A DNA stretch of 64,000 bases from Microbacterium flavescens (GTDB lineage: Bacteria; Actinomycetota; Actinomycetes; Actinomycetales; Microbacteriaceae), in assembly GCF_018588945.1 (NCBI RefSeq), contig NZ_JAFIWA010000002.1, forward strand, positions 456,595 to 520,594, read 5' to 3'. Below the pieces are notes generated by a model, which saw nothing but the letters and a program-made list of their open reading frames with translations, did not search any database and had not been told where the DNA came from. Shown piece after piece: positions 17,970 through 27,668 of the stretch (positions are counted from its first letter, which is position 1; every line of letters starts with the position of its first letter). The position numbers and the translations under genes were made by a program.

Positions 17970-17975
17970 TGGAAT
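17970..17975 (+). promoter_or_regulatory. hutH -10 box, leaderless
   Basis: TGGAAT followed by 6 bases and the ATG of hutH. The surrounding GGTGTGGAATCGA is identical at hutU. Confidence 0.55.
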
Positions 17976-17981
17976 CGACGC

Positions 17982-19544
17982 ATGAGCACCGTCACCGACC
18001 TCCGCCCGAGCGTCGTCACCGTCGGCGACGCACCCCTGCGCCCGGAAGACGTCGTCGCCGTCGCGCGCCACGGCGCCGCCGTCGAGATCTCTCCCGAGGC
18101 GCTCACCCGCGTCGCCGCGACCCGCGCGCTCGTCGAAGGTCTCGCCGACGACCCCGACCCGCACTACGGCATATCGACCGGCTTCGGCGCCCTCGCGACG
18201 ACCTTCATCGCCCCCGAGCGCCGGCTGCAGCTGCAAGCGAGCCTGATCCGCTCGCACGCGGCGGGGACCGGCCCCGAGGTCGAGCGCGAGGTCGTGCGCG
18301 CGCTGCAGCTGCTCCGCCTCCAGACCCTCGCGACCGGCCATACCGGCGTCCGCCCGGTCGTCGTCGAGACCTACGCCGGCATGCTGAACGCCGGCATCAC
18401 CCCGATCGTCCGCGAGTACGGCTCGCTCGGCTGCTCGGGCGACCTCGCACCTCTCTCGCACGTCGCGCTCGCCGCCATGGGCGAGGGGCCCGTGCGCAAC
18501 GCCGGCGGAGCCGAGGTCGACGCCGCAGAAGCGCTGGCCGAGGCATCCCTCACCCCTCTCGTCCTGCGCGAGAAGGAGGGACTCGCCCTCATCAACGGAA
18601 CCGACGGCATGCTCGGGATGCTGCTGCTCGCGCTCCATGATCTGTCCGTGCTGCTCGACACGGCCGATGTCGCCGCCGCCATGTCGGTGGAGTCGCAGCT
18701 CGGCACCGATGCCGTGTTCGCCGCCGACCTGCAGGCGCTGCGGCCGCAGGTGGGACAGACCGTCTCGGCGGCGAACCTCCGAACGGTGCTCGCCGGGTCG
18801 CCCATCGTCGCCTCGCACAAGGACCCGGCCGTGTGCACCCGGGTGCAGGACGCGTACTCGCTGCGGTGCTCCCCGCAGGTCCACGGCGCCGCGCGCGACA
18901 CCGTCGAACATGCCCGCACGATCGCCGCGCGCGAGCTGGCGGCTGCGGTCGACAACCCCGTGATCACCGATGACGGGCGCGTCGAGTCCAACGGGAACTT
19001 CCACGGCGCTCCCGTGGCGTACGTGCTCGACTTCCTCGCGATCGCCGTGGCCGACGTCGCCTCGATCTCGGAGCGCCGCACCGACCGCGCACTCGACCCC
19101 GCCCGCAGCAACGGGCTGCCTCCGTTCCTGGCCGACGAGGTCGGCGTGGACTCCGGCCTCATGATCGCGCAGTACGCAGCGGCCGGTATCGTCTCGGAGC
19201 TCAAGCGCCTCGCCGTGCCGGCCTCGGTCGACTCGATCCCCTCGTCGGCGATGCAGGAGGACCACGTCTCGATGGGCTGGGCCGCCGCGCGCAAGCTCCG
19301 CCGCGCGATCGACGGCCTCGGGCGCGTCCTCGCGATCGAGGTGCTGACCGCAGCGCGCGCCCTCGACCTGCGCGCCCCGCTCGAGCCCGGCGCGGCGACC
19401 GGTGCCGTGCGCGACCTGGTCCGCGGGGCCGGTGTCGGCGGCCCCGGTCCTGACCGCTTCCTGTCGCCCGACATGGAGGCCGTGACCGGGCTCGTCGCCT
19501 CCGGCGCCGTCGCCGCTGCCGCGCTGCCTTCCGCACCGGCCTGA
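17982..19544 (+). CDS. hutH: histidine ammonia-lyase
   Basis: Converts L-histidine to trans-urocanate and ammonia, first step of histidine catabolism. 520 residues, usual length. The active site carries the self-forming MIO electrophile; the tripeptide here is Cys151-Ser152-Gly153 within SLGCSGDLAPLSH, instead of the textbook Ala-Ser-Gly. Other family marks: YGISTGFGALA (the catalytic tyrosine loop), LINGTDGMLG, QDAYSLRCSPQVHG, ESNGNFHGAP and PSSAMQEDHVSMG. Transcribed divergently from the IclR gene, with operator 1 between them. Confidence 0.95.
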   Translation: MSTVTDLRPSVVTVGDAPLRPEDVVAVARHGAAVEISPEALTRVAATRALVEGLADDPDPHYGISTGFGALATTFIAPERRLQLQASLIRSHAAGTGPEVEREVVRALQLLRLQTLATGHTGVRPVVVETYAGMLNAGITPIVREYGSLGCSGDLAPLSHVALAAMGEGPVRNAGGAEVDAAEALAEASLTPLVLREKEGLALINGTDGMLGMLLLALHDLSVLLDTADVAAAMSVESQLGTDAVFAADLQALRPQVGQTVSAANLRTVLAGSPIVASHKDPAVCTRVQDAYSLRCSPQVHGAARDTVEHARTIAARELAAAVDNPVITDDGRVESNGNFHGAPVAYVLDFLAIAVADVASISERRTDRALDPARSNGLPPFLADEVGVDSGLMIAQYAAAGIVSELKRLAVPASVDSIPSSAMQEDHVSMGWAAARKLRRAIDGLGRVLAIEVLTAARALDLRAPLEPGAATGAVRDLVRGAGVGGPGPDRFLSPDMEAVTGLVASGAVAAAALPSAPA

Positions 19545-19568
19545 CCCGCTTCGCCTGCTCGACCCGAC

Positions 19569-20210
19569 TCAGCCTCCGCCCGGGAGGCGGCCGGCGACCC
19601 GGAGCCACGGGATCGACGCGTCCGGACGCGCGGCTGAACCGCGTGCGTCGCCGTCGCAGCGGACGACGACGGCCCAGTCCTCGAGCGACGTCCCGGCAGA
19701 GCGCAGGCGGTCTCGCAGCCGCCGGACCGCCTTGTCGGACGGCACCCCGGGCACCGACACGTGCGCCATATGGGTGGCGATGATGGCGGATGCAGCGCGC
19801 ACGAGCGGATCCGGCAGCCCGAGGCGCCGTCCGAGCGCGACCGCGATCTCGGCGCCGCGCTCCGCGTGCCCGTACGAGGTGATCCGGCCGTTCCGCGGCC
19901 GGGTGGTCGCGGGCTTGCCGATGTCGTGCCACAGTGCCGCGAGCACGAGCAGCTCGCGCGCGTCGGCCGAGGCATCCGCTCGATCGGCATGCTGCGCGGC
20001 CAGGTCGGCCGCCCACAGCGAATGGACGAGCACGTCGCCCTCGGGGTGCCACGACGGGTCCTGAGGAGTGCGGGCCAGGGCCGCGTGCTCGGGGATCTCG
20101 TCGATCAGCTGCTCGTCGCGGAGCCGCTGCGACGGCACGCCCGGACCGCGGAGCACGTCGCGCAGCCGCTCACCGCGCTCGCGGTCGGTGCGCGGTGCTT
20201 CGCGGGTCAT
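19569..20210 (-). CDS. HD-domain phosphohydrolase
   Basis: 213 residues. Metal-dependent HD motif: [16 protein letters not shown] provides the first histidine and [17 protein letters not shown] the His-Asp pair; a further histidine lies in [12 protein letters not shown]. The pattern resembles HD domains attached to tRNA nucleotidyltransferases and small nucleotide phosphohydrolases, but the nucleotidyltransferase head is missing. It lies between hutH (convergent) and hutU (divergent) without an evident link to histidine metabolism. ATG start 6 bases after TGCAAT on the minus strand; longer starts would run into the hutU operator. Confidence 0.7.
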   Translation of the reverse strand: MTREAPRTDRERGERLRDVLRGPGVPSQRLRDEQLIDEIPEHAALARTPQDPSWHPEGDVLVHSLWAADLAAQHADRADASADARELLVLAALWHDIGKPATTRPRNGRITSYGHAERGAEIAVALGRRLGLPDPLVRAASAIIATHMAHVSVPGVPSDKAVRRLRDRLRSAGTSLEDWAVVVRCDGDARGSAARPDASIPWLRVAGRLPGGG

Positions 20211-20257
20211 CCGTCCATTGCACCAGGTGGCGGCGCCGGCGACAACGGCCGTCCGCT

Positions 20258-20275
20258 TGTCTGGTCCGCCAGACA
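20258..20275. promoter_or_regulatory. hut operator 2 (hutU)
   Basis: TGTCTG-GTCCGC-CAGACA: both half-sites are identical to operator 1, the 6-base spacer differs. It ends 41 bases before the hutU -10 box, exactly the distance seen at hutH. Confidence 0.75.
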
Positions 20276-20316
20276 CCGCGCCCGACGGGAGCATTGTCGG
20301 AGCGTCGTGCGCGGTG

Positions 20317-20322
20317 TGGAAT
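20317..20322 (+). promoter_or_regulatory. hutU -10 box, leaderless
   Basis: TGGAAT, 7 bases before the hutU ATG, in the same GGTGTGGAATCGA context as hutH. Confidence 0.55.
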
Positions 20323-20329
20323 CGAGAGC

Positions 20330-22018
<1,689 letters not shown>

Positions 22019-22034
22019 CCGTTTCGCCACCTGG

Positions 22035-22096
22035 GTTCAGTGTCCACAGACGCCGGGTCGCTGGCATCGCCGGACCCGCACCCGTGGACACTGAAC
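22035..22096. repeat. 13-base perfect inverted repeat between hutU and hutI
   Basis: GTTCAGTGTCCAC (22035-22047) and GTGGACACTGAAC (22084-22096) enclose 36 bases that contain a second nested pair (GGGTC / GACCC). In RNA it makes a strong hairpin just after the hutU stop and 20 bases before the hutI start. It could be a terminator, a stability element or a mobile palindrome. Confidence 0.75.
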
Positions 22097-22116
22097 GACA
22101 GAGAGGGAGGGATGCT

Positions 22117-23502
22117 GTGACCGCGACGCTCATCACGAACATCGGGGAGCTGACCACCAACGTCGAGCGCGGCGGCGACCCCACCGGGGTGCTGCGCGAC
22201 GCCGCCGTGCTCATCGAGGGCTCCCGCATCGTGTGGGTGGGCGCGTCCGCGGACGCCGAGACCCATCTTCTGCGACGAGACGCCGCGCCGCAGACGCCGT
22301 CTCGTGAGGGATCCGATGTCTCGCGCAGCGGCAGCGACGTGCACCGCGTCGACGCCGGCGTGAACCCCAGCACCCCCGGCGGGAACCCCACCCCCGGCGA
22401 GACCGCATCCGTGCACCGAGACAGCGGCTACCGGCCGCACTCTCGGGGCACCGATGCGGTCTCGCGGGAGAAGGGCGGCGCGGGAACGGACGTCATCGAC
22501 GCGGGCGGGAGGGCCGTGGTGCCGGGGTTCGTCGACAGCCACACGCATCTCGTGTTCGGCGGCGACCGGGCGGACGAGTTCGAGGCGCGCATGACCGGGA
22601 CGCCCTATGCCGCCGGCGGCATACGGCGCACCGTTGCGGCGACGCGAGCGGCGAGCGACGAGGAGCTGCGGGCGCGGCTCGCGGGCTTCGTCGCCGAACT
22701 CCACGGCCAGGGCACGACGACGTTCGAGGTCAAGACGGGCTACGGGCTGTCCGTGCACGACGAGGCGCGGCTCGCACGGCTCGCCGCCGAGGTGACGCCC
22801 GAGGTCACGTTCCTCGGGGCGCATGTCGTGCCGGCCGAGTACTCGGAGCGGCGCGACGAGTACGTCGACCTGGTGGTGGGCGACATGCTGCGCGCGTGCG
22901 CGCCGCACAGCCGGTGGGTCGACGTCTTCTGCGAGCGCGGGGCCTTCACCGCCGACGAGAGCCGGCGCATCCTCGCCGCCGGAGTCGCGCACGGCCTGCT
23001 GCCGCGCGTGCACGGCAACCAGCTCGGGCCGGGCGACGGCGTGCGTCTCGCGGTGGCGGCGGGCGCGGCATCCGTCGATCACTGCACCTACCTCGACGAC
23101 GACGACGTCGCGGCCCTCGCCGGGTCGGACACCGTCGCGACCCTCCTGCCGGGCGTCGAGTTCTCGACACGGCAGCCGTACCCGGACGCACGGAGGCTCA
23201 TCGACGCCGGTGTCACCGTCGCCCTCGCGAGCGACTGCAATCCGGGGTCGAGCTTCACCTCGTCGATGCCGCTCATGATCGCCCTCGCCGTGCGCGAGAT
23301 GGGGATGACGCCGTCCGAGGCCGTGTGGGCCGCGACCGCCGGGGGAGCACGCGCGCTGCGCCGCGACGACGTCGGCGTCATCGCGCCGGGCCGCCGCGCT
23401 GACCTGGTGCTGCTCGACGCCCCGACGCGCGTGCACCTGGCCTACCGCCCGGGCGTCCCGCTCATCGACCGCGTGTTCAAGGACGGCGTCGCGCTGGTCT
23501 GA
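22117..23502 (+). CDS. hutI: imidazolonepropionase with an in-frame insert
   Basis: Amidohydrolase that opens imidazolone propionate to formiminoglutamate. The metal site [34 protein letters not shown], the histidine of VDHCTYL and the aspartate of [10 protein letters not shown] are all present, so it should be active. The protein is 461 residues, about 55-60 longer than usual: residues ~49-124, between the N-terminal beta domain and [14 protein letters not shown], are low-complexity Ser/Arg/Gly/Pro encoded by palindromic DNA (22397-22465). GTG start at 22117 is chosen for its AGGGAGG site 6 bases upstream; the frame is open back to 22084 but without signal. Confidence 0.9.
   Translation: MTATLITNIGELTTNVERGGDPTGVLRDAAVLIEGSRIVWVGASADAETHLLRRDAAPQTPSREGSDVSRSGSDVHRVDAGVNPSTPGGNPTPGETASVHRDSGYRPHSRGTDAVSREKGGAGTDVIDAGGRAVVPGFVDSHTHLVFGGDRADEFEARMTGTPYAAGGIRRTVAATRAASDEELRARLAGFVAELHGQGTTTFEVKTGYGLSVHDEARLARLAAEVTPEVTFLGAHVVPAEYSERRDEYVDLVVGDMLRACAPHSRWVDVFCERGAFTADESRRILAAGVAHGLLPRVHGNQLGPGDGVRLAVAAGAASVDHCTYLDDDDVAALAGSDTVATLLPGVEFSTRQPYPDARRLIDAGVTVALASDCNPGSSFTSSMPLMIALAVREMGMTPSEAVWAATAGGARALRRDDVGVIAPGRRADLVLLDAPTRVHLAYRPGVPLIDRVFKDGVALV
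22397..22465. repeat. palindromic element inside hutI
   Basis: Arms 22397-22421 and 22441-22465 pair over 25 bases with two mismatches around a 19-base loop; the core is GCGAGACCGCATC / GATGCGGTCTCGC. A second, weaker pair (ACGAGACG / CGTCTCGT) lies at about 22275-22310. The element keeps the frame open and accounts for most of the extra HutI residues. Confidence 0.8.
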
Positions 23503-23512
23503 TCCACGGCCC

Positions 23513-23983
23513 TCAGCGGGGCGTGTCGATCGTCCACTCGTCGGGATCGATCGAGGTCGCCACGTCCCAGTCGTCGGTCGACCACGTGAAGGTCGCGACC
23601 GCGCACGTGGGCATGTGCGCGATGCCGCCGCCCGACAGGCGCTCGGCGAGGGTGGTCATGCCCGGGTCATGAGCGACGACCATGACCCACGATGCCCGCG
23701 ACTCGACGGCGGCTCGCAGGATCCGAGACGCCGGCGCGCCGTACAGCTCCTCCTGCTGCTCCACCGCGACCTTGGTGCGCTCGCTGAAGAACCGGGCCGT
23801 CGTGCGCGCCCGCAGGGCGGTGCTCGACAGGATGACCGCCGGCCGCCAGCCCCCCGCGGCGAAGCGCTCGGCCATGCGCGGCGCGTCGCGCAGCCCGCGC
23901 TCGTTCAGCGGCCGGTCGTGGTCGTCGATCGATGCGTCGCCCCAGTCGGACTTGGCGTGGCGCACCAGTGCGAGCCGGATCAT
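23513..23983 (-). CDS. sixA: SixA-type phosphohistidine phosphatase
   Basis: Histidine phosphatase superfamily, 156 residues. The catalytic RHAKSDWGD (RHG-type motif with the phospho-accepting histidine) is at residues 7-15, and the second active-site histidine is in VMVVAHDPGMTTLAERL. SixA removes phosphate from phosphohistidine proteins. The ATG at 23983 fits the family start MIRLALVRHAKS and overlaps the hutG stop by ATGA, so it is translated with hutG. It could alternatively be a small broad-specificity phosphatase. Confidence 0.85.
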   Translation of the reverse strand: MIRLALVRHAKSDWGDASIDDHDRPLNERGLRDAPRMAERFAAGGWRPAVILSSTALRARTTARFFSERTKVAVEQQEELYGAPASRILRAAVESRASWVMVVAHDPGMTTLAERLSGGGIAHMPTCAVATFTWSTDDWDVATSIDPDEWTIDTPR

Positions 23984-24867
23984 GCCGCGACCGCCTTTCC
24001 GGCGAGGAGCTCGAGCACGCACAGCGCCGCGAGGCGCACCGTGCGACCGTCAGGGGCGTCGGCCGTGGCGTCGACCTCCACGATGTCGGCGCTGCGAAGG
24101 CGAGGATCGGATGCCGCGGCCCGCACGAGCGCGCGCAACTCCCAGGCCGCGAGACCACCGGGCACCGAGGCCGGGCACCCCGGCGCGACCGAACGGTCGC
24201 ACACGTCGACGTCGATGTCGAGATGCACCGTGCCGCCATCGGCGCCGGCGATCTCGAGCGCCTCTGCCATGACCCCCGGACCCCGCCGGCGCAGCTCGTC
24301 GAGCGTGACGACGGTGATGCCGAGGTCGATCGCGCGCTGCGCGTACGCCGTCGAGTTGGCGAAGTCGGCGATGCCGAGCTGCACGATGCGCCGCGGGTCG
24401 AGTCCTGCCTCGACGAGCCGGCGCACGGGCGAGCCGTTCGAGACGCCGTCGCGGAGGTCGTAGTGCGCGTCGATCGTGATCAGCCCGGTCGCTCCGGCGC
24501 CCTGGGCGACGGCGTACGTCGCGGAGTTGTCGCCACCGAGCGCGATCACGAGCCCGGTGTCGGCGATCAGCTCGCGGACGGCGGCGCGGACGGATGCCTC
24601 GCCCTCCGGTCCGTCGGGCGACGCGATGTCGCCCGCGTCGGCGATCCGCAGCGTCTCCGACAGGTCGACCGGCGGCGGCCCGATCAGCGTCGGGCTGTAC
24701 CGGCGCAGCGCCTCGCGCACCGCGGCGGGCGTGGCGTGGGCGCCGGTCGGCGAGAGCGACGTACGCCACGCGGGAACGCCGAGGATGGCGGCATCCCACC
24801 CCTGCGCTTGATCGGGAGAAGGCCAGCCGCCGGCACGCGGCCACAGCGGATCGTGCGAGAGCGTCAC
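23980..24867 (-). CDS. hutG: formimidoylglutamase (arginase/agmatinase family)
   Basis: 295-residue ureohydrolase-fold enzyme; the hut neighbours point to N-formimino-L-glutamate to glutamate plus formamide, the last step of the pathway. Metal site: DAHYDLRD and DIDVDVCDRSVAPGCPASVPGG are canonical, but the first ligand motif reads GGDNS with Asn114 where most arginase-family members have histidine. GTG start 7 bases after TAGCGT, likely leaderless. Convergent with hutI, coupled to sixA downstream. Agmatinase activity is the alternative. Confidence 0.85.
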   Translation of the reverse strand: MTLSHDPLWPRAGGWPSPDQAQGWDAAILGVPAWRTSLSPTGAHATPAAVREALRRYSPTLIGPPPVDLSETLRIADAGDIASPDGPEGEASVRAAVRELIADTGLVIALGGDNSATYAVAQGAGATGLITIDAHYDLRDGVSNGSPVRRLVEAGLDPRRIVQLGIADFANSTAYAQRAIDLGITVVTLDELRRRGPGVMAEALEIAGADGGTVHLDIDVDVCDRSVAPGCPASVPGGLAAWELRALVRAAASDPRLRSADIVEVDATADAPDGRTVRLAALCVLELLAGKAVAA

Positions 24868-24874
24868 GGGATCG

Positions 24875-24880
24875 ACGCTA
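24875..24880 (-). promoter_or_regulatory. leaderless -10 box (TAGCGT) of hutG
   Basis: Minus-strand TAGCGT, 7 bases before the GTG. No copy of the hut operator is visible nearby, so hutG may not share hutH/hutU control. Confidence 0.6.
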
Positions 24881-24894
24881 CTCCGAACCGCGCC

Positions 24895-25245
24895 TCACGC
24901 CGAGACGTACACCCAGGCGCGTCGCCCGCTGGCGAGCACGACCGAGACCCGGCGGTACAGCACGACCTCGTACTCGTCGGCGGCCTCGAGTTCCTCGGGC
25001 GTGAGACGCACGGTCGTGCCGACGACCTTGTCGAGCGGGCTGCCGGTCTCGCGCACGATCGGATGCGCCGACTGCTGTGAGAGGTCGACCACCCGCTGAT
25101 CCTCGATCTCGACGTAGTCCACCGTGTACCCGGGGAGGACGTCGTCCTCGGTGTCGAGGAGGCGCCCGAACGTGTCGAGCTGCACCTCCGGATGCTGGAG
25201 GGTCCCGTAGCTGAAGAGGAGCTCGGACGGCTGGGTGCTGGCCAC
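24895..25245 (-). CDS. gamma-glutamylcyclotransferase-fold protein (AIG2-like)
   Basis: 116 residues. The hallmark FSYGTLQHPEVQ at residues 11-22 forms the substrate loop of the GGCT/AIG2 fold; GYTVDYVEIEDQRV and AADEYEVVLYRRVSVVLASGRRAWVYV complete the barrel. Members release 5-oxoproline from gamma-glutamyl amines or peptides; the specific substrate here is unknown. GTG start 6 bases after TAGCCT on the minus strand, leaderless. Confidence 0.8.
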   Translation of the reverse strand: MASTQPSELLFSYGTLQHPEVQLDTFGRLLDTEDDVLPGYTVDYVEIEDQRVVDLSQQSAHPIVRETGSPLDKVVGTTVRLTPEELEAADEYEVVLYRRVSVVLASGRRAWVYVSA

Positions 25246-25251
25246 GGCACC

Positions 25252-25257
25252 AGGCTA
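25252..25257 (-). promoter_or_regulatory. leaderless -10 box (TAGCCT)
   Basis: Minus-strand TAGCCT, 6 bases before the GTG of the gamma-glutamylcyclotransferase-like gene. Confidence 0.6.
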
Positions 25258-25289
25258 GCCCGCCCCCGCGCGTCAGGAGACCGGGCCGC

Positions 25290-26561
25290 TCACCCGAGCA
25301 GGGCGTGCGCGATCGAAAAGATCAGCAGCCCCGCGAGGGCGCCGACGATCGTGCCGTTGAGGCGGATGTACTGCAGGTCGCGGCCGACCATGAGCTCGAT
25401 CTTCTCCGTGGTCTCGGCGGGATCCCAGTGCTCGACGGTGTCGGTGATGATCGAGGCGATGTCGTGGCGGTATCGGTCGACGAGGAACACGGCGGCGTCG
25501 GTGACCCACCCGTCCACGCGGCGCTGGAGCGCGGCATCCGTCGTCAGCCTCACGCCGATCTCGGCGAGCGCCGACGCCGCCCGGACGCGCAGACCGCTCT
25601 GCGGGTCGGCGAGCGACGTGAGGAGCCCTGCTTTGGCGGTGTTCCACGCCTCCGCCGCGAGTTCGCGCACGCGCGGGCTGTCGAACACGGTCGACTTCGC
25701 GTCTTCGAGCCGGCCGATCGTGCCCGGATCGTGCTGGAGGTTGTCGGCGAGCCGGTCGAGATAGCCGTCGATCGCGCGACGGGCGGGATGCTGCGGATCC
25801 GCGCGGATGGCGCCGACCAGCTTGACCGCCTCGTTGTACACCGTGTCGTCGACGAGCCGGTGGGCGACCCCCGGCAGCCACGAGGGGAGACGGCGCGACA
25901 CGAGTCCGGTGAAGGCGGCTTTGTTGGCTTCGAGCCAGGCCGCCACCGTCTCGAACGCGAGGTCGACGGCGCCGTGGTGGGCGCCCGACTCGACGATGCG
26001 GCCGAGCCACCCGCCGAGCGGGGGTCCCCACTCGGGGGCGATGAGGTGCTCGCGTGCGAGGTCTTCGATCACGCTCTGGACGTCGTCGTCGCTGAGCGCC
26101 TGCAGCACGCTGGACGCGATGATGGATGCCTCGGCCGCCACGCGCTCGGCATGCTTCGGCTCGGCCAGCCATTCGCCCAGGCGCGCGGCGATCGCCGTCG
26201 CCTCGAGCTTCGTGCGCACGACGTCGCCGCGCAGGAACTCGGTCTCGACGAACTCACCGAGATTCTGGCCGATCTCGTCCTTGCGGTTCGGGATGATCGC
26301 GGTGTGCGGGATCGGGATGCCGAGCGGATGCCGGAACAGCGCCGTCACGGCGAACCAGTCGGCGAGCGCCCCGACCATGCCGCCTTCGGCGAACGCGCGC
26401 ACGTACGCGAGCGCGGGGATCTGCTGCTGGAACGCGAAGGCGAACGCGAAGAGCACCGCCATGAACACGAGCGCACCGAGGGCGACGCCCTTCATGAGCC
26501 GCAGCCCCCGACGGCGCTCCTGGTCCGCCGGACTGAGCAGGGCCGTCGGCGTCGGAGACAT
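25290..26561 (-). CDS. DUF445 membrane-anchored protein
   Basis: 423 residues. TM helix at about 24-46 (GVALGALVFMAVLFAFAFAFQ), then the conserved EGGMVGALADWFAVTALFRHPLGIPIPHTAIIPNRKDEIG block that defines DUF445/YheB-like proteins, a long helical middle region, and a second TM helix at the C-terminus (GTIVGALAGLLIFSIAHALL). Function unknown; it is a widely conserved envelope protein in Actinobacteria. The ATG has GAGGA upstream. Divergent from the AraC-type gene. Confidence 0.85.
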   Translation of the reverse strand: MSPTPTALLSPADQERRRGLRLMKGVALGALVFMAVLFAFAFAFQQQIPALAYVRAFAEGGMVGALADWFAVTALFRHPLGIPIPHTAIIPNRKDEIGQNLGEFVETEFLRGDVVRTKLEATAIAARLGEWLAEPKHAERVAAEASIIASSVLQALSDDDVQSVIEDLAREHLIAPEWGPPLGGWLGRIVESGAHHGAVDLAFETVAAWLEANKAAFTGLVSRRLPSWLPGVAHRLVDDTVYNEAVKLVGAIRADPQHPARRAIDGYLDRLADNLQHDPGTIGRLEDAKSTVFDSPRVRELAAEAWNTAKAGLLTSLADPQSGLRVRAASALAEIGVRLTTDAALQRRVDGWVTDAAVFLVDRYRHDIASIITDTVEHWDPAETTEKIELMVGRDLQYIRLNGTIVGALAGLLIFSIAHALLG

Positions 26562-26605
26562 GCGCTCATCCTCGCACGGGGCCTGGACGCGGGCGGGGGC
26601 TTGAC

Positions 26606-26641
26606 GCGGCGGGCGCGGCTCGCCCGCCGCTCGCTTACTAT
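26606..26641. promoter_or_regulatory. perfect dyad and -10 box upstream of the AraC-type gene
   Basis: GCGGCGGGCG (26606-26615), 5-base loop, CGCCCGCCGC (26621-26630), then TACTAT (26636-26641) as a plus-strand -10. The dyad occupies the spacer/-35 side of the promoter, a normal place for a regulator to bind, and lies between two divergent genes. It could also act as an RNA hairpin. Confidence 0.45.
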
Positions 26642-26689
26642 CTACGTCTGAAGGGGTACGGCGGCCGGGGGGTCGCCGCGGGGAGGTGT

Positions 26690-27640
26690 GTGGTGGTCGA
26701 AGTGCTGACCCTGCGCTCCACCGGTTTCGACGCGGTGGACCAGACCTGGCGCGAGTTCGTGCCGTCCGCGCGGCTGCGCGATCCGGCTCCCGACGGCACG
26801 GCCGACCTGACGTGGCACTCTGCTGCGGTCGACGGGCTCTCGGTGGTCGCGTATCAGCTGTCGGGCAGCGTGCAGTCGTCGATCGAGCCGCACGGCCAGC
26901 TGCTGGCCTGCCGCGTCGCCACCGACACCGGATGGGTGGGCGCTCCGCGGCGAGAGCTCAACTCACGGCTGCCCTGGGCGTCATCGGGCGCGGCCGCCGA
27001 AGCAGGATGGGTGGGCTGTGCGACGGTGCGCGCCCTCATCTTCGACCTGGAGAGCGCGCAGGAGACGGCGCGGCGGATGTCGGGTGACGACGGTCTCGTC
27101 CTCGAGGTGCTCGACCCCGCCCCGCGCACCGCAGCGGCCGGTGCGCACTGGGAGCGAGCGCACTCCTATGTCCTGTCCGCGCTGGTCGCCGCATCGCGGT
27201 CGGACGCGCCGGAACCTCTGCTCGAGGCGGAGCTGAGCCGTCACGCGCTTCACTCGACGCTCACCGCCTTCTCCACCACTTTCGCCGACGCGCTGGAGCG
27301 CGCCGGTCAGACCGGGCCGGCGCCGCGGTCGATCCGCCGCGCGATCTCGTTCATGGAGTCCCACGTCTCCGACCCCATCACGGTCGACGATGTGGCCGTC
27401 GCGGCGGGCATGTCGTCGCGCGGGCTGCAGGCGGCGTTCCGCCGAAGCCTCGACATGACGCCGACGGAGTACCTGCGCGGCCTCCGCCTGGCCGGCGCGC
27501 ACGCGCAGCTGCAGGCGGGCGGGCGCCACACGGTCGCCGAGGTGGCGCGCACGTGGGGGTTCGCGCACCCCTCGAGATTCGCCGCGTTCTACCGCGAGCG
27601 CTACGGCCGCAGTCCGAGCGACACCGCCCGGCGGGGCTGA
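26690..27640 (+). CDS. AraC-family transcriptional regulator
   Basis: 316 residues: an N-terminal cupin-like AraC-binding-2 type domain (1-190) and two C-terminal helix-turn-helix units (about 215-312: AISFMESHVSDPITVDDVAVAAGMSSRGLQAAFRRS ... TVAEVARTWGFAHPSRFAAFYRERYGRSPS). GTG at 26690 lies only 3 bases from GGGAGG; the GTG at 26693 would be better spaced and may be the true start. The ligand and target are not evident. Confidence 0.88.
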   Translation: MVVEVLTLRSTGFDAVDQTWREFVPSARLRDPAPDGTADLTWHSAAVDGLSVVAYQLSGSVQSSIEPHGQLLACRVATDTGWVGAPRRELNSRLPWASSGAAAEAGWVGCATVRALIFDLESAQETARRMSGDDGLVLEVLDPAPRTAAAGAHWERAHSYVLSALVAASRSDAPEPLLEAELSRHALHSTLTAFSTTFADALERAGQTGPAPRSIRRAISFMESHVSDPITVDDVAVAAGMSSRGLQAAFRRSLDMTPTEYLRGLRLAGAHAQLQAGGRHTVAEVARTWGFAHPSRFAAFYRERYGRSPSDTARRG

Positions 27641-27668
27641 CGCACCGCCGCCGCGCCCGTGCCGCGTC

